Of a DNA stretch of 23,087 nucleotides, positions 14,331 to 21,461 are shown piece by piece (within the stretch, counting starts at the first letter, position 1; the number at the start of each line of letters is the position of its first letter). The DNA comes from Bacillota bacterium. Lineage in GTDB: Bacteria > Bacillota > Sulfobacillia > JABLXB01. The stretch spans positions 1-23,087 of the forward strand of contig JANLGA010000020.1 in assembly GCA_024653225.1 (NCBI GenBank). Direction: 5' to 3'. Under the pieces are notes generated by a model, which saw nothing but the letters and a program-made list of their open reading frames with translations, ran no database searches and had not been told where the DNA came from. A program made the translations under genes and the position numbers.

Positions 14331-15713
14331 ATGCTCACGAGGAGACCCGGAGGAGAGCCTTTCAAGATCAAGGCGGTGGAACCCGTAGGCATCACGACGA
14401 GACAGCAGCGGGAGGAGATCCTGCGGAAGGCCGGATACTTGCAGTTCCGAATACCGAGCGAGTTCGTGTACATTGACCTGATGACTGACAGCGGGACGTC
14501 GGCCATGAGCGATAACCAGTGGGCGGGCATCATGATGGGCGACGAGGCCTACGCGGGTTGCAGGAATTTCTTCAACCTGGAGTCGGCCGTGAGGGACATA
14601 TTCACGTACCCTTACGTCATCCCGACTCACCAGGGACGCGCCGCCGAGAACATCCTCATGCTGGCGATGCTGAGGCCCGGGGACTACGTGCTGGGGAACA
14701 TGTTCTTCGACACGACCATTGCCCACATAGAGCACAAGGGTTGTATAGGAGAGGAGTTCCTGATCCCCGAGGGCTACGACACGGAGAGCGAACATCCGTT
14801 CAAGGGAAACGTGGACGTGGAGCGGATGGAGGACTTCATAAAGAAGAACGGCGCTTCGCGGGTGGGCATGATAATCATCACGATAACCAGCAATAGCAAC
14901 GGCGGTCAACCCGTGTCCATGCGGAATATCCGCGAAGTCAGCGGCGTAGCTCGTCAATACGGCATACCGCTGATCTTCGACGCCGCGAGGTACTCGGAGA
15001 ACTGCTTCTTCATCAAGAAGAGGGAACGAGGGTACGAGGACAAGACCCTTCCCGAAATCGCCGCGGAACTGTTCTCGTACGGGGACGGAGCCACTTGCAG
15101 CGCCAAGAAGTGCGCTCTCGTCAACATAGGGGGATTCATCGCGGTCAAGAGCAAGGAAGTGTACGACAAGTGCCTTCAGTACCTCGTGCTCTTCGAGGGA
15201 TTCCCCACGTACGGGGGGCTCGCCGGCCGCGACCTCGAAGCGATGGCGCGCGGGCTGCGGCAGGGCCTGGACGAAGCGTACCTCGAAGACAGGATCGGCC
15301 AGGTGGCATACCTCGCGCGACGATTGTCGGAGGCGGGGGCCTCCGTGGTGACGCCGCCGGGAGGACACGGCGTGTACGTTGACTGCAAGAAGACATTGCC
15401 GCACCTTGAAATGGACAAGTTTCCCGCCGACGCCCTCAGCGTGGCGTTATACCTCGATTCCGGCGTGAGGACCGTGGGGCTCGGGACTTTGGCTTTCGGC
15501 CGGAAGGACGCGGGCGGCGGATGGGTATTCCCCGAGCTCGAGTTGCTGCGGTTCGCCATTCCCAGGCGCGTCTACACGGACAGGCACATGGACGTGGTGG
15601 CGGATTCCATGTCGTCCGTCCTGAAGGATCGGGGAAACATCAAGGGGCTCCGCCTCGTGAAGGAAGCCCCGAGGCTCCGCCATTTCCTCAGCACTCTGGA
15701 ACCACTGCCGTGA
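14331..15713 (+). CDS. tnaA: Tryptophanase (tryptophan indole-lyase), with an altered residue after the PLP lysine
   Basis: This is a PLP-dependent beta-eliminating lyase of fold type I (460 residues; usual length about 467) that splits L-tryptophan into indole, pyruvate and ammonia. It was distinguished from tyrosine phenol-lyase at three sites. FFDTT (Asp127) is present, where the lyase for tyrosine has FTTT. Leu stands in GVRTVGLG where tyrosine phenol-lyase has its substrate Arg381. LRHF (His451) near the end corresponds to tryptophanase His463, not Phe448. The PLP lysine is Lys260 in SAKKC, with Lys259 as the accessory lysine. Both families have Asp after KK, whereas here it is Cys261. 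I chose ATG 14331, 12 bases after AGGAGG; upstream in-frame codons look non-coding. The gene is monocistronic and ends at a strong terminator. Confidence 0.88.
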   Translation: MLTRRPGGEPFKIKAVEPVGITTRQQREEILRKAGYLQFRIPSEFVYIDLMTDSGTSAMSDNQWAGIMMGDEAYAGCRNFFNLESAVRDIFTYPYVIPTHQGRAAENILMLAMLRPGDYVLGNMFFDTTIAHIEHKGCIGEEFLIPEGYDTESEHPFKGNVDVERMEDFIKKNGASRVGMIIITITSNSNGGQPVSMRNIREVSGVARQYGIPLIFDAARYSENCFFIKKRERGYEDKTLPEIAAELFSYGDGATCSAKKCALVNIGGFIAVKSKEVYDKCLQYLVLFEGFPTYGGLAGRDLEAMARGLRQGLDEAYLEDRIGQVAYLARRLSEAGASVVTPPGGHGVYVDCKKTLPHLEMDKFPADALSVALYLDSGVRTVGLGTLAFGRKDAGGGWVFPELELLRFAIPRRVYTDRHMDVVADSMSSVLKDRGNIKGLRLVKEAPRLRHFLSTLEPLP

Positions 15714-15793
15714 CGGCCGCGCAAGGTGAACCCGTGACGTGGCCGACCGGGGGAACCTGAGACGGCGCAGTGGGTGGGCATCCGACGGTAACA

Positions 15794-15820
15794 GGGGCCG
15801 ATGATCGGCCCCTTTCTTAT
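15794..15820 (+). terminator. Rho-independent terminator after tnaA
   Basis: A perfect 8-bp stem (GGGGCCGA at 15794-15801, loop TGA, TCGGCCCC at 15805-15812) is followed directly by TTTCTTAT. It lies about 80 bases after the tryptophanase stop and separates it from the gerA operon. Confidence 0.9.
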
Positions 15821-15904
15821 TGCCGGGGTTTTCTGAAGCCTGCAGGGGAGACAATATAACGCTGAAACGGGTGGCAGAAGTCACTGCGCGAAAGGAGAAC
15901 CCCG

Positions 15905-17734
15905 GTGTTTCCCTTCGACCTACTGAGGAGGGTCTTCAGGAAGCCGAGCAGGCCGGCCCAGTTCACCCTCGGGCGGCGGGGCGAACCTGGGATCCCCGGG
16001 GCCAGGGAGGACGTCATCGAGGGGGAGCCCAGGGAAAGGCCGCCGTTCGCCACGGAAGCGGCGAAAGAGGCGGGCCGCACGCTCTGGCGCTCGGTCAGGC
16101 GCCGGGAAAAGAGGAGGGCGCGCCCCGAGGACAGGGAACCCCCGCGGCGCTCTCCCTTCGGGGGAATGACCCGGGACGAACGGGAAGCCCTCGAGAGAAA
16201 GCTCGACAGGTCCCTGGACGGGAAATTGAAGACGATCATGGGGATATTCCACGTCCCCCGCAACTCGGACGTGACGATAAGGGAATTCGAGGTCAGGTGG
16301 GGCGGGAGGGGCGTCCGCGCCGCCATAGTGTCCATGGAGGGGGTTGCCGACGCCGACGTGATCAGGCGCCACGTCCTGGCTCCCTTGCTTCAGGCGGAGC
16401 CGGGGCAGGGGACGGGGCGGGTCTCGGCCGAGGCCGTGGCGGACAGGCTCGTGTCGGGGACGTTCGTCGGTTTCGGCGACAATTACGCGCAGGTGGTGAC
16501 GGCGATCGTCGAGGGCGAAACCGCGCTCCTGCTTGAGGGCCAGGATAGGGCGATCCTCGTGGGCACGCGGAGCGTGGAGCACAGATCCGTGGAGGAGTCG
16601 CCGGCGGAGGCGGTCATAAGGGGACCGCATTTCGGATTCGTGGAGAACTACCGTACCAACGTAGCGCTGATCAGGCTGAGTCTCCAGACGCCGCAATTGG
16701 TCACCGAACGGGTCTACGCCGGGTCGAGGAGCCACACCCCGTTCGCCATAATGTACCTCGAGGGCGTCGCGAATCCGAAGCTCGTCGAGGAGGTGAGGAG
16801 ACGAATCACCTCGATCGAAGTGGATTACGTTCCCAGTGTCGCCCTTCTCGAGAGATACATTGAAGACGAACCCTACAACCCGTTTCCGACTATGCTGGCA
16901 ACGGAGAGACCGGACAGGGTGGCCGCCATGATCGCGGAAGGGTATGTGGCCATAGTGAGTTCGTGTCCCACGGCGGCAATTGTCCCCGCAACGTTCTGGT
17001 GTCTCATGCAGACGGCCGAAGATCACCACGTTCACTTCATCCCGGCCTCGTTCATGAGGATCGTCCGCTGGGGGGCGCTCCTCGGCACGGTGTATTCGTC
17101 GGCCCTATACGTGGCGGTCGTGACCTATCACCCCGAAATGCTCCCCACCGAGCTCCTCTTCGCCCTGAGCGCGGCGCGCGAGGCCGTCCCGTTCCCCGCG
17201 GTGCTCGAGGTGCTTGTGATGGAAGGGGCGTTCGAACTGATCCGCGAGGCCGGCATCCGGATCCCGAACGTGATCGGGCCCACGATAGGTATTGTCGGCG
17301 CGGTCGTCCTCGGGCAGGCCGCCGTGGCCGCGAACCTGGTCAGTCCCATATTGGTCATCGTGGTCGCGATCTCCGGGCTCGGCTCGTTCGCCATACCTAA
17401 CTACGAACTGGGGCTGACCTTGAGACTGATGAAGCTCGCCATGATAGCAGCTGGTACGGTCCTGGGGCTTCCTGGAATCACCGTTCTGACGGTGTTCTTC
17501 ATCGCCAGGCTGTTCATAATGCATTCGTTCGGGATCCCGATTACGGCCCCGCTGCTTCCGTCGTGGAAGCACACGCCCGACGTGATCCTGCGGGGGCCGG
17601 TGTGGGCCGCGGAGGCGAGATCTCAGGCCGCCCGGCCGATCGACCGGTGGAGAGCGCCGAGGCGGGCGAGACCGGGGAAGCCCGGCGAACCAGTCGGGCG
17701 GGGGCGGAGACCCCGGGGTGGCGATGGGCGGTGA
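15905..17734 (+). CDS. gerA: Spore germinant receptor subunit A (GerA family)
   Basis: The A subunit of a Ger-type nutrient receptor sits in the inner spore membrane and, with B and C, triggers germination. The first 110 residues are basic and rich in Arg and Pro, longer than in many homologues. The N-terminal cytoplasmic domain follows (DVTIREFEVRWGG..., FVENYRTNVALIR, TPFAIMYLEGVANPKLVEEVRRRI). The membrane domain runs from about residue 340 and includes the hallmark HFIPASFMRIVRWGALLG, REAVPFPAVLEVLVMEGAFELIREAG, and the helices to about 560. The C-terminus is again very basic. The GTG at 15905 follows AAAGGAG by 7 bases. A TATAAC -10-like hexamer at 15855 is the only promoter hint. A forespore (sigma-G) promoter is expected from Bacillus, but I could not recognise one. 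Confidence 0.93.
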   Translation: MFPFDLLRRVFRKPSRPAQFTLGRRGEPGIPGAREDVIEGEPRERPPFATEAAKEAGRTLWRSVRRREKRRARPEDREPPRRSPFGGMTRDEREALERKLDRSLDGKLKTIMGIFHVPRNSDVTIREFEVRWGGRGVRAAIVSMEGVADADVIRRHVLAPLLQAEPGQGTGRVSAEAVADRLVSGTFVGFGDNYAQVVTAIVEGETALLLEGQDRAILVGTRSVEHRSVEESPAEAVIRGPHFGFVENYRTNVALIRLSLQTPQLVTERVYAGSRSHTPFAIMYLEGVANPKLVEEVRRRITSIEVDYVPSVALLERYIEDEPYNPFPTMLATERPDRVAAMIAEGYVAIVSSCPTAAIVPATFWCLMQTAEDHHVHFIPASFMRIVRWGALLGTVYSSALYVAVVTYHPEMLPTELLFALSAAREAVPFPAVLEVLVMEGAFELIREAGIRIPNVIGPTIGIVGAVVLGQAAVAANLVSPILVIVVAISGLGSFAIPNYELGLTLRLMKLAMIAAGTVLGLPGITVLTVFFIARLFIMHSFGIPITAPLLPSWKHTPDVILRGPVWAAEARSQAARPIDRWRAPRRARPGKPGEPVGRGRRPRGGDGR

Positions 17735-18864
17735 AAGACGGCGGCGGGAGTCCGCAGTATCCCCAGGGGCGGGTGAGTTGGCTGGAGGCGGCCGGGATCC
17801 TGACCGTATTCACGATTGACAAGGTGTTCCTCGTCTACCCCCAGGGCGTCGCCAAGCAGGGTATGACCGCGGGATGGGTGATCCCGGTGGCGGCGGGGCT
17901 CATGAGCGCCGCGTGGCTCGGGTTGCTCGTCGTCGTGCTGCGGAACCACCCCGGCAAGAACATCGTCGAGATCGCCCGATCCCTCGCGGGCCCGTACGTG
18001 GCGGCGGCGGCCGGCATCGTGACTTACCTCTTCATCCTCGGCGTCTCCGCCACCCTGGGCCGCGAGACCGTCAGCGCTCTCATCACCGTCATACTCCCCC
18101 TGACCCCGGCGGACTTCATGCTGGCAGTGGGAATCCTGCTCGCCGTCTACATAGCGCACCATGGCATGGAGGTGGTGGGCAGGCTCTCCGTGTTCGTGGG
18201 CGTCATGACGATTGCGGGGGTGGTGGTACTCGTACTGCTGTCCACCCGGTTGTGGGACCCCGACCTGATGTTCCCCCTTCTCGGCCCCGGGATCGTCCCG
18301 CTGGCGAAGGCGTCCGCGGTGAGGCAGTCCGCATACGCGGAGCTCCTGGGCATCGGGTTCGTGGCGGCTTACCTGAGGGATCCGAAGAAAGACATCGCGA
18401 GAGCGGCGACCTGGTCGCTCGGGGCGACCATTTTCGCGCTCTCGATCACGGTCTTGACGGTCACCATGGTCTTCCCTTTCGCCGCCCTCGTCAGGATCCC
18501 GGCCCCGTTCCTCAGGGTCACCCGGTTCATCTACTTCGGTCGCTTCATCCAGCGGCTCGACTCGTTGTTCGTCGTCGTCTGGCTGACGGCGGGGATCACG
18601 TCCGTGGTCATCGGGATCTGGATGTCGGCCCTGGCGGTTGCGTCCTCGTTCTCGCTGGGCTCGTACAAGCCGCTGATAGTCCCCACCGGCATCGTGGGCT
18701 TCCTTGTGGGGCACTTCCTGCCCGACCTCGCCACCGTGATGACCATTGACCTCGATGTGATCCGGCCGTGCAGCCTCTTCCTCCTCGCGGCGTGGTCCGT
18801 CGGGTTGTTCCTCTTGGACCGCCGCAGGGCCGGAGGTCCGCGGGTGAGGCGGCGGTCAGCGTGA
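17731..18864 (+). CDS. gerB: Spore germinant receptor subunit B (GerB family, APC-type permease)
   Basis: This is an integral membrane subunit (377 residues) of the germinant receptor, related to amino-acid/polyamine/cation (APC) transporters and thought to contain the germinant site. About ten hydrophobic helices are visible, starting at WLEAAGILTVFTIDKVFLVYP. Family landmarks are GKNIVEIARSLAGPYVAAAAG, LYISHHGLEVI-like VYIAHHGMEVVGRL, and FIYFGRFIQRLDSLFVVVWL near the seventh to eighth helix. The GTG at 17731 overlaps the gerA stop by 4 bases; the open frame reaches further upstream but only inside the gerA tail. Its own stop overlaps the gerC start by 4 bases, so all three are translationally coupled. 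The ligand cannot be predicted. Confidence 0.92.
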   Translation: MKDGGGSPQYPQGRVSWLEAAGILTVFTIDKVFLVYPQGVAKQGMTAGWVIPVAAGLMSAAWLGLLVVVLRNHPGKNIVEIARSLAGPYVAAAAGIVTYLFILGVSATLGRETVSALITVILPLTPADFMLAVGILLAVYIAHHGMEVVGRLSVFVGVMTIAGVVVLVLLSTRLWDPDLMFPLLGPGIVPLAKASAVRQSAYAELLGIGFVAAYLRDPKKDIARAATWSLGATIFALSITVLTVTMVFPFAALVRIPAPFLRVTRFIYFGRFIQRLDSLFVVVWLTAGITSVVIGIWMSALAVASSFSLGSYKPLIVPTGIVGFLVGHFLPDLATVMTIDLDVIRPCSLFLLAAWSVGLFLLDRRRAGGPRVRRRSA

Positions 18865-20231
18865 GGGTCGCGGCACTGGCAATGCTCGCCGTCGTGGTGA
18901 TGGTGTCCTGCCAGGGATGCTGGGACCACGTCGAACTCGAGGACATAGCGTGGGTCCAGGCGATAGGGTTCGACGAGGCGGCGGGGGGCTATATTTGCGT
19001 AACACTCGAGATGGGGATCCCCCGGTCCCTGAGGGGAGCGGCCACCCCGGGCGGGGCGGTGCCCGGCGCCGGTCCCCACTACCTCACGATGACGGTGTAC
19101 TCGAGGACCGTGCTGGAAGCGTTGGACCTCGTGGGTGTCAACCTGGGGCGCAGGGTGCGGCTGGAGCACTGCCTCGCATACGTCTTCGGCGAGGGGCTGG
19201 CGAAGTCGGGCATCAGGGAACTCGTCGGCGTGCTCGACCGGCACCGGGAGGTCAGGGAGACGGCGTTCGCGTTCGTCGCCCGGGGGCGCGCGGAGGATAT
19301 CCTGAGGGTGACCACCTCCCCGCTCGAGGCGAGCCCGAGCCGTTTCCTGGCCACCATAGTCCAGCAGCACAGGCACACCGGTCTTTTCGAGGCCATGCAG
19401 TTCGGACGCTTCGTGTGGGCCATGCAATCCAATGCTGTAACCCCCACTTGTCCCTTGATAGCACTGTCCCGGGGGTTCACCCAGGGAGAAGCGCCGGGCG
19501 GCGCCGGCGGGGGTTATCCCTCCACGCCGCGGGTCGGAGAGAGGATCGCCCCGCCGGAAGTGCCGCCGGGCCTCGGCGGGTCGGAGGGCGGTCCAACGTG
19601 GCTCGAAGCGGGGCAGATGCCCCACATCGGCGGTGGCCCGGTGGAGGTGTTGGGCACCGCCGTATTCTCCGGGGGCGGGCTCGTTGGGACGCTCGGGGCC
19701 GAGGAAACCAGGGCGATGCTGATGTTGAAGAACGATTTCGAGAGGGGGGCGTTCGGGATACCCGATCCGCAGAGGCCGGACGACCCGGGGTACTGCCTCG
19801 AATTCGACGTGCGGGGGGGCCGGACACGGGTCGAGGCGAGGCGTGACGGCGATAAGGTGAAGATCGTGGCCTCCGTCTCGCTCAGCGTGAGCTATACCGG
19901 CATGAAGACCCAGACGGATTACTCGGATCCGCGCAACTCGCCCCTGGCCGAGCGTGCGGCGGAGGACTACGTGAAGAAGGTGCTCGACCGCGTTATCTCC
20001 CGCTGCAAGGACGAGATGAAGGTGGACCCCTTTCATTTCGGCGACAGAGTCAAGCGCACGTTCTGGACTTGGCCCGAGTGGGATTCGTTCGCGTGGCAAA
20101 CGAAGTTCCCGCAGGCGGAGGTGTCCACTGAGGTCAAAGTGAAGATCATGAGATACGGGCTCGACCTCGGCCCCCCTCACGTGCCGTCGAGCGAGAAGGC
20201 GCGGGTCGAGGGCGGGGCAACGGGGCGATGA
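18861..20231 (+). CDS. gerC: Spore germinant receptor lipoprotein subunit C (GerC family)
   Basis: This is the lipid-anchored subunit (456 residues) of the receptor. A short signal peptide (MRVAALAMLAVVVMVSCQ) leads to the family-typical GCWD; the Cys of GCWD is the expected lipidated residue. The N-terminal domain (VELEDIAWVQAIGFDEA..., LEHCLAYVFGEGLAKSGI) and the C-terminal domain (around VKKVLDRVISRCKDEMKVDPFHFGDRVKRTFW) are recognisable. Between them lies an insertion of about 60 residues very rich in Gly and Pro, which makes the protein longer than typical GerC (about 370-400). The GTG start at 18861 overlaps the gerB stop. The gene converges with the serine hydrolase gene only 20 bases away. 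Confidence 0.9.
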   Translation: MRVAALAMLAVVVMVSCQGCWDHVELEDIAWVQAIGFDEAAGGYICVTLEMGIPRSLRGAATPGGAVPGAGPHYLTMTVYSRTVLEALDLVGVNLGRRVRLEHCLAYVFGEGLAKSGIRELVGVLDRHREVRETAFAFVARGRAEDILRVTTSPLEASPSRFLATIVQQHRHTGLFEAMQFGRFVWAMQSNAVTPTCPLIALSRGFTQGEAPGGAGGGYPSTPRVGERIAPPEVPPGLGGSEGGPTWLEAGQMPHIGGGPVEVLGTAVFSGGGLVGTLGAEETRAMLMLKNDFERGAFGIPDPQRPDDPGYCLEFDVRGGRTRVEARRDGDKVKIVASVSLSVSYTGMKTQTDYSDPRNSPLAERAAEDYVKKVLDRVISRCKDEMKVDPFHFGDRVKRTFWTWPEWDSFAWQTKFPQAEVSTEVKVKIMRYGLDLGPPHVPSSEKARVEGGATGR

Positions 20232-20251
20232 CCTCGAATCGGCGAAGGTCC

Positions 20252-21049
20252 TCACCACGGGGACGAGCGCGAGAGTCGTTCCTGGTAGTCGTAGACGATC
20301 TCGGAGACGGCGGCTATGGTCCTGAAGCCGGCCTCGATATCCGCCTGGCCCTCGGATAGCACCGAGAGGATGTAGGGCCGGCGGGCGAAAACGATCCCGA
20401 CGTCATCTGACACCCCGGTGATGTCGCCCTCCTTGTGCGCGACGATCACGCCGCGGGGAAGGCGCCCCGGTAGCCCCTCGTTCCAGATCGTGTTGGCGAG
20501 GTCATCGAGCATCCTGCAGCCGAACCCGGGCAGTTCCCGCGCGAGCCCGAGCACGCCCAGGAGGTAGATGGTCATGTCCAGGGCCGTCGTGGGCTCTTCT
20601 CCCGCCACGTGGGGTTGCGACGCGCCGAGGGAAGCCATGAACCGGCGGATGTTGTCGGCCCCGAGGAACCTGACCAGCATGGCCTTAGCGATGTTGTCGC
20701 TCAGCGTTATCACCAAGTTGGATAGGAGCCTAAGCGAGTATCGGGACCCTTCCTTGGCGAAGAACTGGAGGGCGCCGGCGCCGCCGCGGTAGTCGGTCTC
20801 CGGGTTATACGCGACGGCGTCGTTCCAGCAGACGACGCCGCGGGCCACGAGCCTGTTGAGATATAGCACTATCGGCACCTTTACGGTGCTGGCCTGCGGC
20901 AGGGGCCTGAGGGCGTTCAGCCCGAAGCCGGTCCGCGACGCGAGGTCGAGGAAGTGCACGCCGTAGGTGGCCGGGTCGGCCTCGAGGAATTCCCTGACGC
21001 GCGCCTCGAGGGGGGCATACGCGGGGGCCGTCCGGTCCCATGCGAGCAT
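20252..21049 (-). CDS. Serine hydrolase of class A beta-lactamase fold, without signal peptide
   Basis: The 265-residue protein has the class A layout. The nucleophile motif is STVK (Ser54, Lys57), followed by SDN (Ser117-Asn119), an omega-loop-like EEPTTALDM (Glu151/152), and a third motif HKEGDITGVSDDVGIV, where KTG is KEG (Lys206-Gly208). Replacement of the motif-3 Thr is unusual and argues against a simple beta-lactamase. There is no signal peptide, so the protein is expected in the cytoplasm, or in the mother cell or forespore. I chose the ATG at 21049, 10 bases after GGAGGAGG; the open frame extends to 21118 through a hairpin and is unlikely to be translated there. Together with its sporulation-gene neighbours this suggests a role in sporulation or cell-wall recycling. 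Function is not known. Confidence 0.82.
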   Translation of the reverse strand: MLAWDRTAPAYAPLEARVREFLEADPATYGVHFLDLASRTGFGLNALRPLPQASTVKVPIVLYLNRLVARGVVCWNDAVAYNPETDYRGGAGALQFFAKEGSRYSLRLLSNLVITLSDNIAKAMLVRFLGADNIRRFMASLGASQPHVAGEEPTTALDMTIYLLGVLGLARELPGFGCRMLDDLANTIWNEGLPGRLPRGVIVAHKEGDITGVSDDVGIVFARRPYILSVLSEGQADIEAGFRTIAAVSEIVYDYQERLSRSSPW

Positions 21050-21074
21050 CGAGCAGTCACCTCCTCCAGGGGTG

Positions 21075-21104
21075 GTTGAAGGCCCTCTGGAGAGGGCCTT
21101 CAAC
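21075..21104 (-). repeat. Perfect 13-bp inverted repeat upstream of the serine hydrolase
   Basis: GTTGAAGGCCCTC and its exact complement are separated by 4 bases (TGGA). The hairpin lies 8 bases before the ribosome site of the serine hydrolase and about 45 bases after the end of the 33-codon gene, both on the minus strand. No U tract follows on either strand. It could attenuate read-through between the two genes, stabilise the mRNA, or be an operator. Confidence 0.7.
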
Positions 21105-21148
21105 TGGGCGGCCCACAACCGCCTGTGGTCGGGCCGAGATAGTGCGAC

Positions 21149-21250
21149 CTAGTTCCAGCCGCCCCAGCCGTTGCCGAAGAACAGGAGAATGAGTATAAGG
21201 AACAGGATGAACCCCCAGTTGCCCCAGCCCCATTCCTTCTTCTCTGGCAT
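21149..21250 (-). CDS. YjcZ-like small sporulation membrane protein, 33 residues
   Basis: A short gene with an excellent ribosome site (GGAGGTG, 7 bases before the ATG at 21250) encodes 33 residues. A charged start (MPEKKEWGWGNWG) is followed by one hydrophobic helix (FILFLILILLFF) and a Gly/Trp/Asn-rich tail (GNGWGGWN). This layout resembles the YjcZ/SscA group of tiny spore-associated membrane proteins in Bacillus, which also have a Gly/aromatic-rich flank next to one helix. A CATACAAT at 21283-21290 on this strand matches the -10 consensus of mother-cell sigma-E promoters. Expression during sporulation is therefore likely but inferred. The protein is too short for standard ORF cut-offs. 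Confidence 0.75.
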   Translation of the reverse strand: MPEKKEWGWGNWGFILFLILILLFFGNGWGGWN

Positions 21251-21282
21251 GAGTGAACACCTCCGGAGAGATTCTGTAGTTC

Positions 21283-21290
21283 ATTGTATG
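21283..21290 (-). promoter_or_regulatory. Sigma-E-like -10 element for the small sporulation gene
   Basis: On the minus strand CATACAAT matches the sigma-E -10 consensus (CATACAnT) fully. It lies 33 bases before the start codon, giving a leader of about 25 bases. I do not see a clear -35 ATA motif at the usual distance, so this rests on one box and context. Confidence 0.4.
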
Positions 21291-21375
21291 CGTGACGGGC
21301 GAAATGGCTACATAACCCTGCAGTGCGCCGGGGCCGGAGTCGAGACCGGTGCCGACGATGACCGGAGTACCGGAC

Positions 21376-21444
21376 GGGTTGTCGGAAAGTCGGAGGGAAC
21401 CTGTTCACGATCCGACAAACCCTACGGAGCCGCCGATATACAAT
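21376..21444 (+). promoter_or_regulatory. Putative Spo0A-dependent spoIIE promoter
   Basis: The -10 is TACAAT (21439-21444). A -35-like CCGACA (21412-21417) lies 21 bases upstream, the unusual spacing known for Bacillus spoIIE and close to that of spoIIG. Three boxes resembling the Spo0A site TGTCGAA occur: TGTCGGA (21380-21386), AGTCGGA (21388-21394), and on the opposite strand TGTCGGA (21411-21417), which overlaps the -35. Two of these match 6 of 7 positions. The outer pair also forms an inverted repeat with GGG/CCC flanks. Confidence 0.55.
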
Positions 21445-21461
21445 ACCCGTCGAGGAAGAAA

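Noticed and set aside
14115..15404. Open frame of 429 codons on the minus strand opposite tryptophanase
   Set aside because: The tryptophanase on plus is unmistakable; the antisense product has no recognisable domain.
14331..15713. Tyrosine phenol-lyase as the identity of the PLP lyase
   Set aside because: The substrate-specific Arg381, Thr124 and Phe448 of tyrosine phenol-lyase are replaced by the tryptophanase residues or a hydrophobic one (Leu, Asp, His).
15920..17035. Open frame of 371 codons on the minus strand opposite gerA
   Set aside because: Shadow of gerA, with compositional bias and no motif.
18531..20258. Open frame of 575 codons on the minus strand opposite gerC
   Set aside because: It is the antisense of gerB/gerC, is very rich in Arg, His and Pro, has no family motif, and exists because of the GC-rich third positions of the real genes.
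21075..21104. Rho-independent terminator
   Set aside because: The 13-bp stem is perfect, but neither strand has a T-run after it, so it was listed as a repeat.
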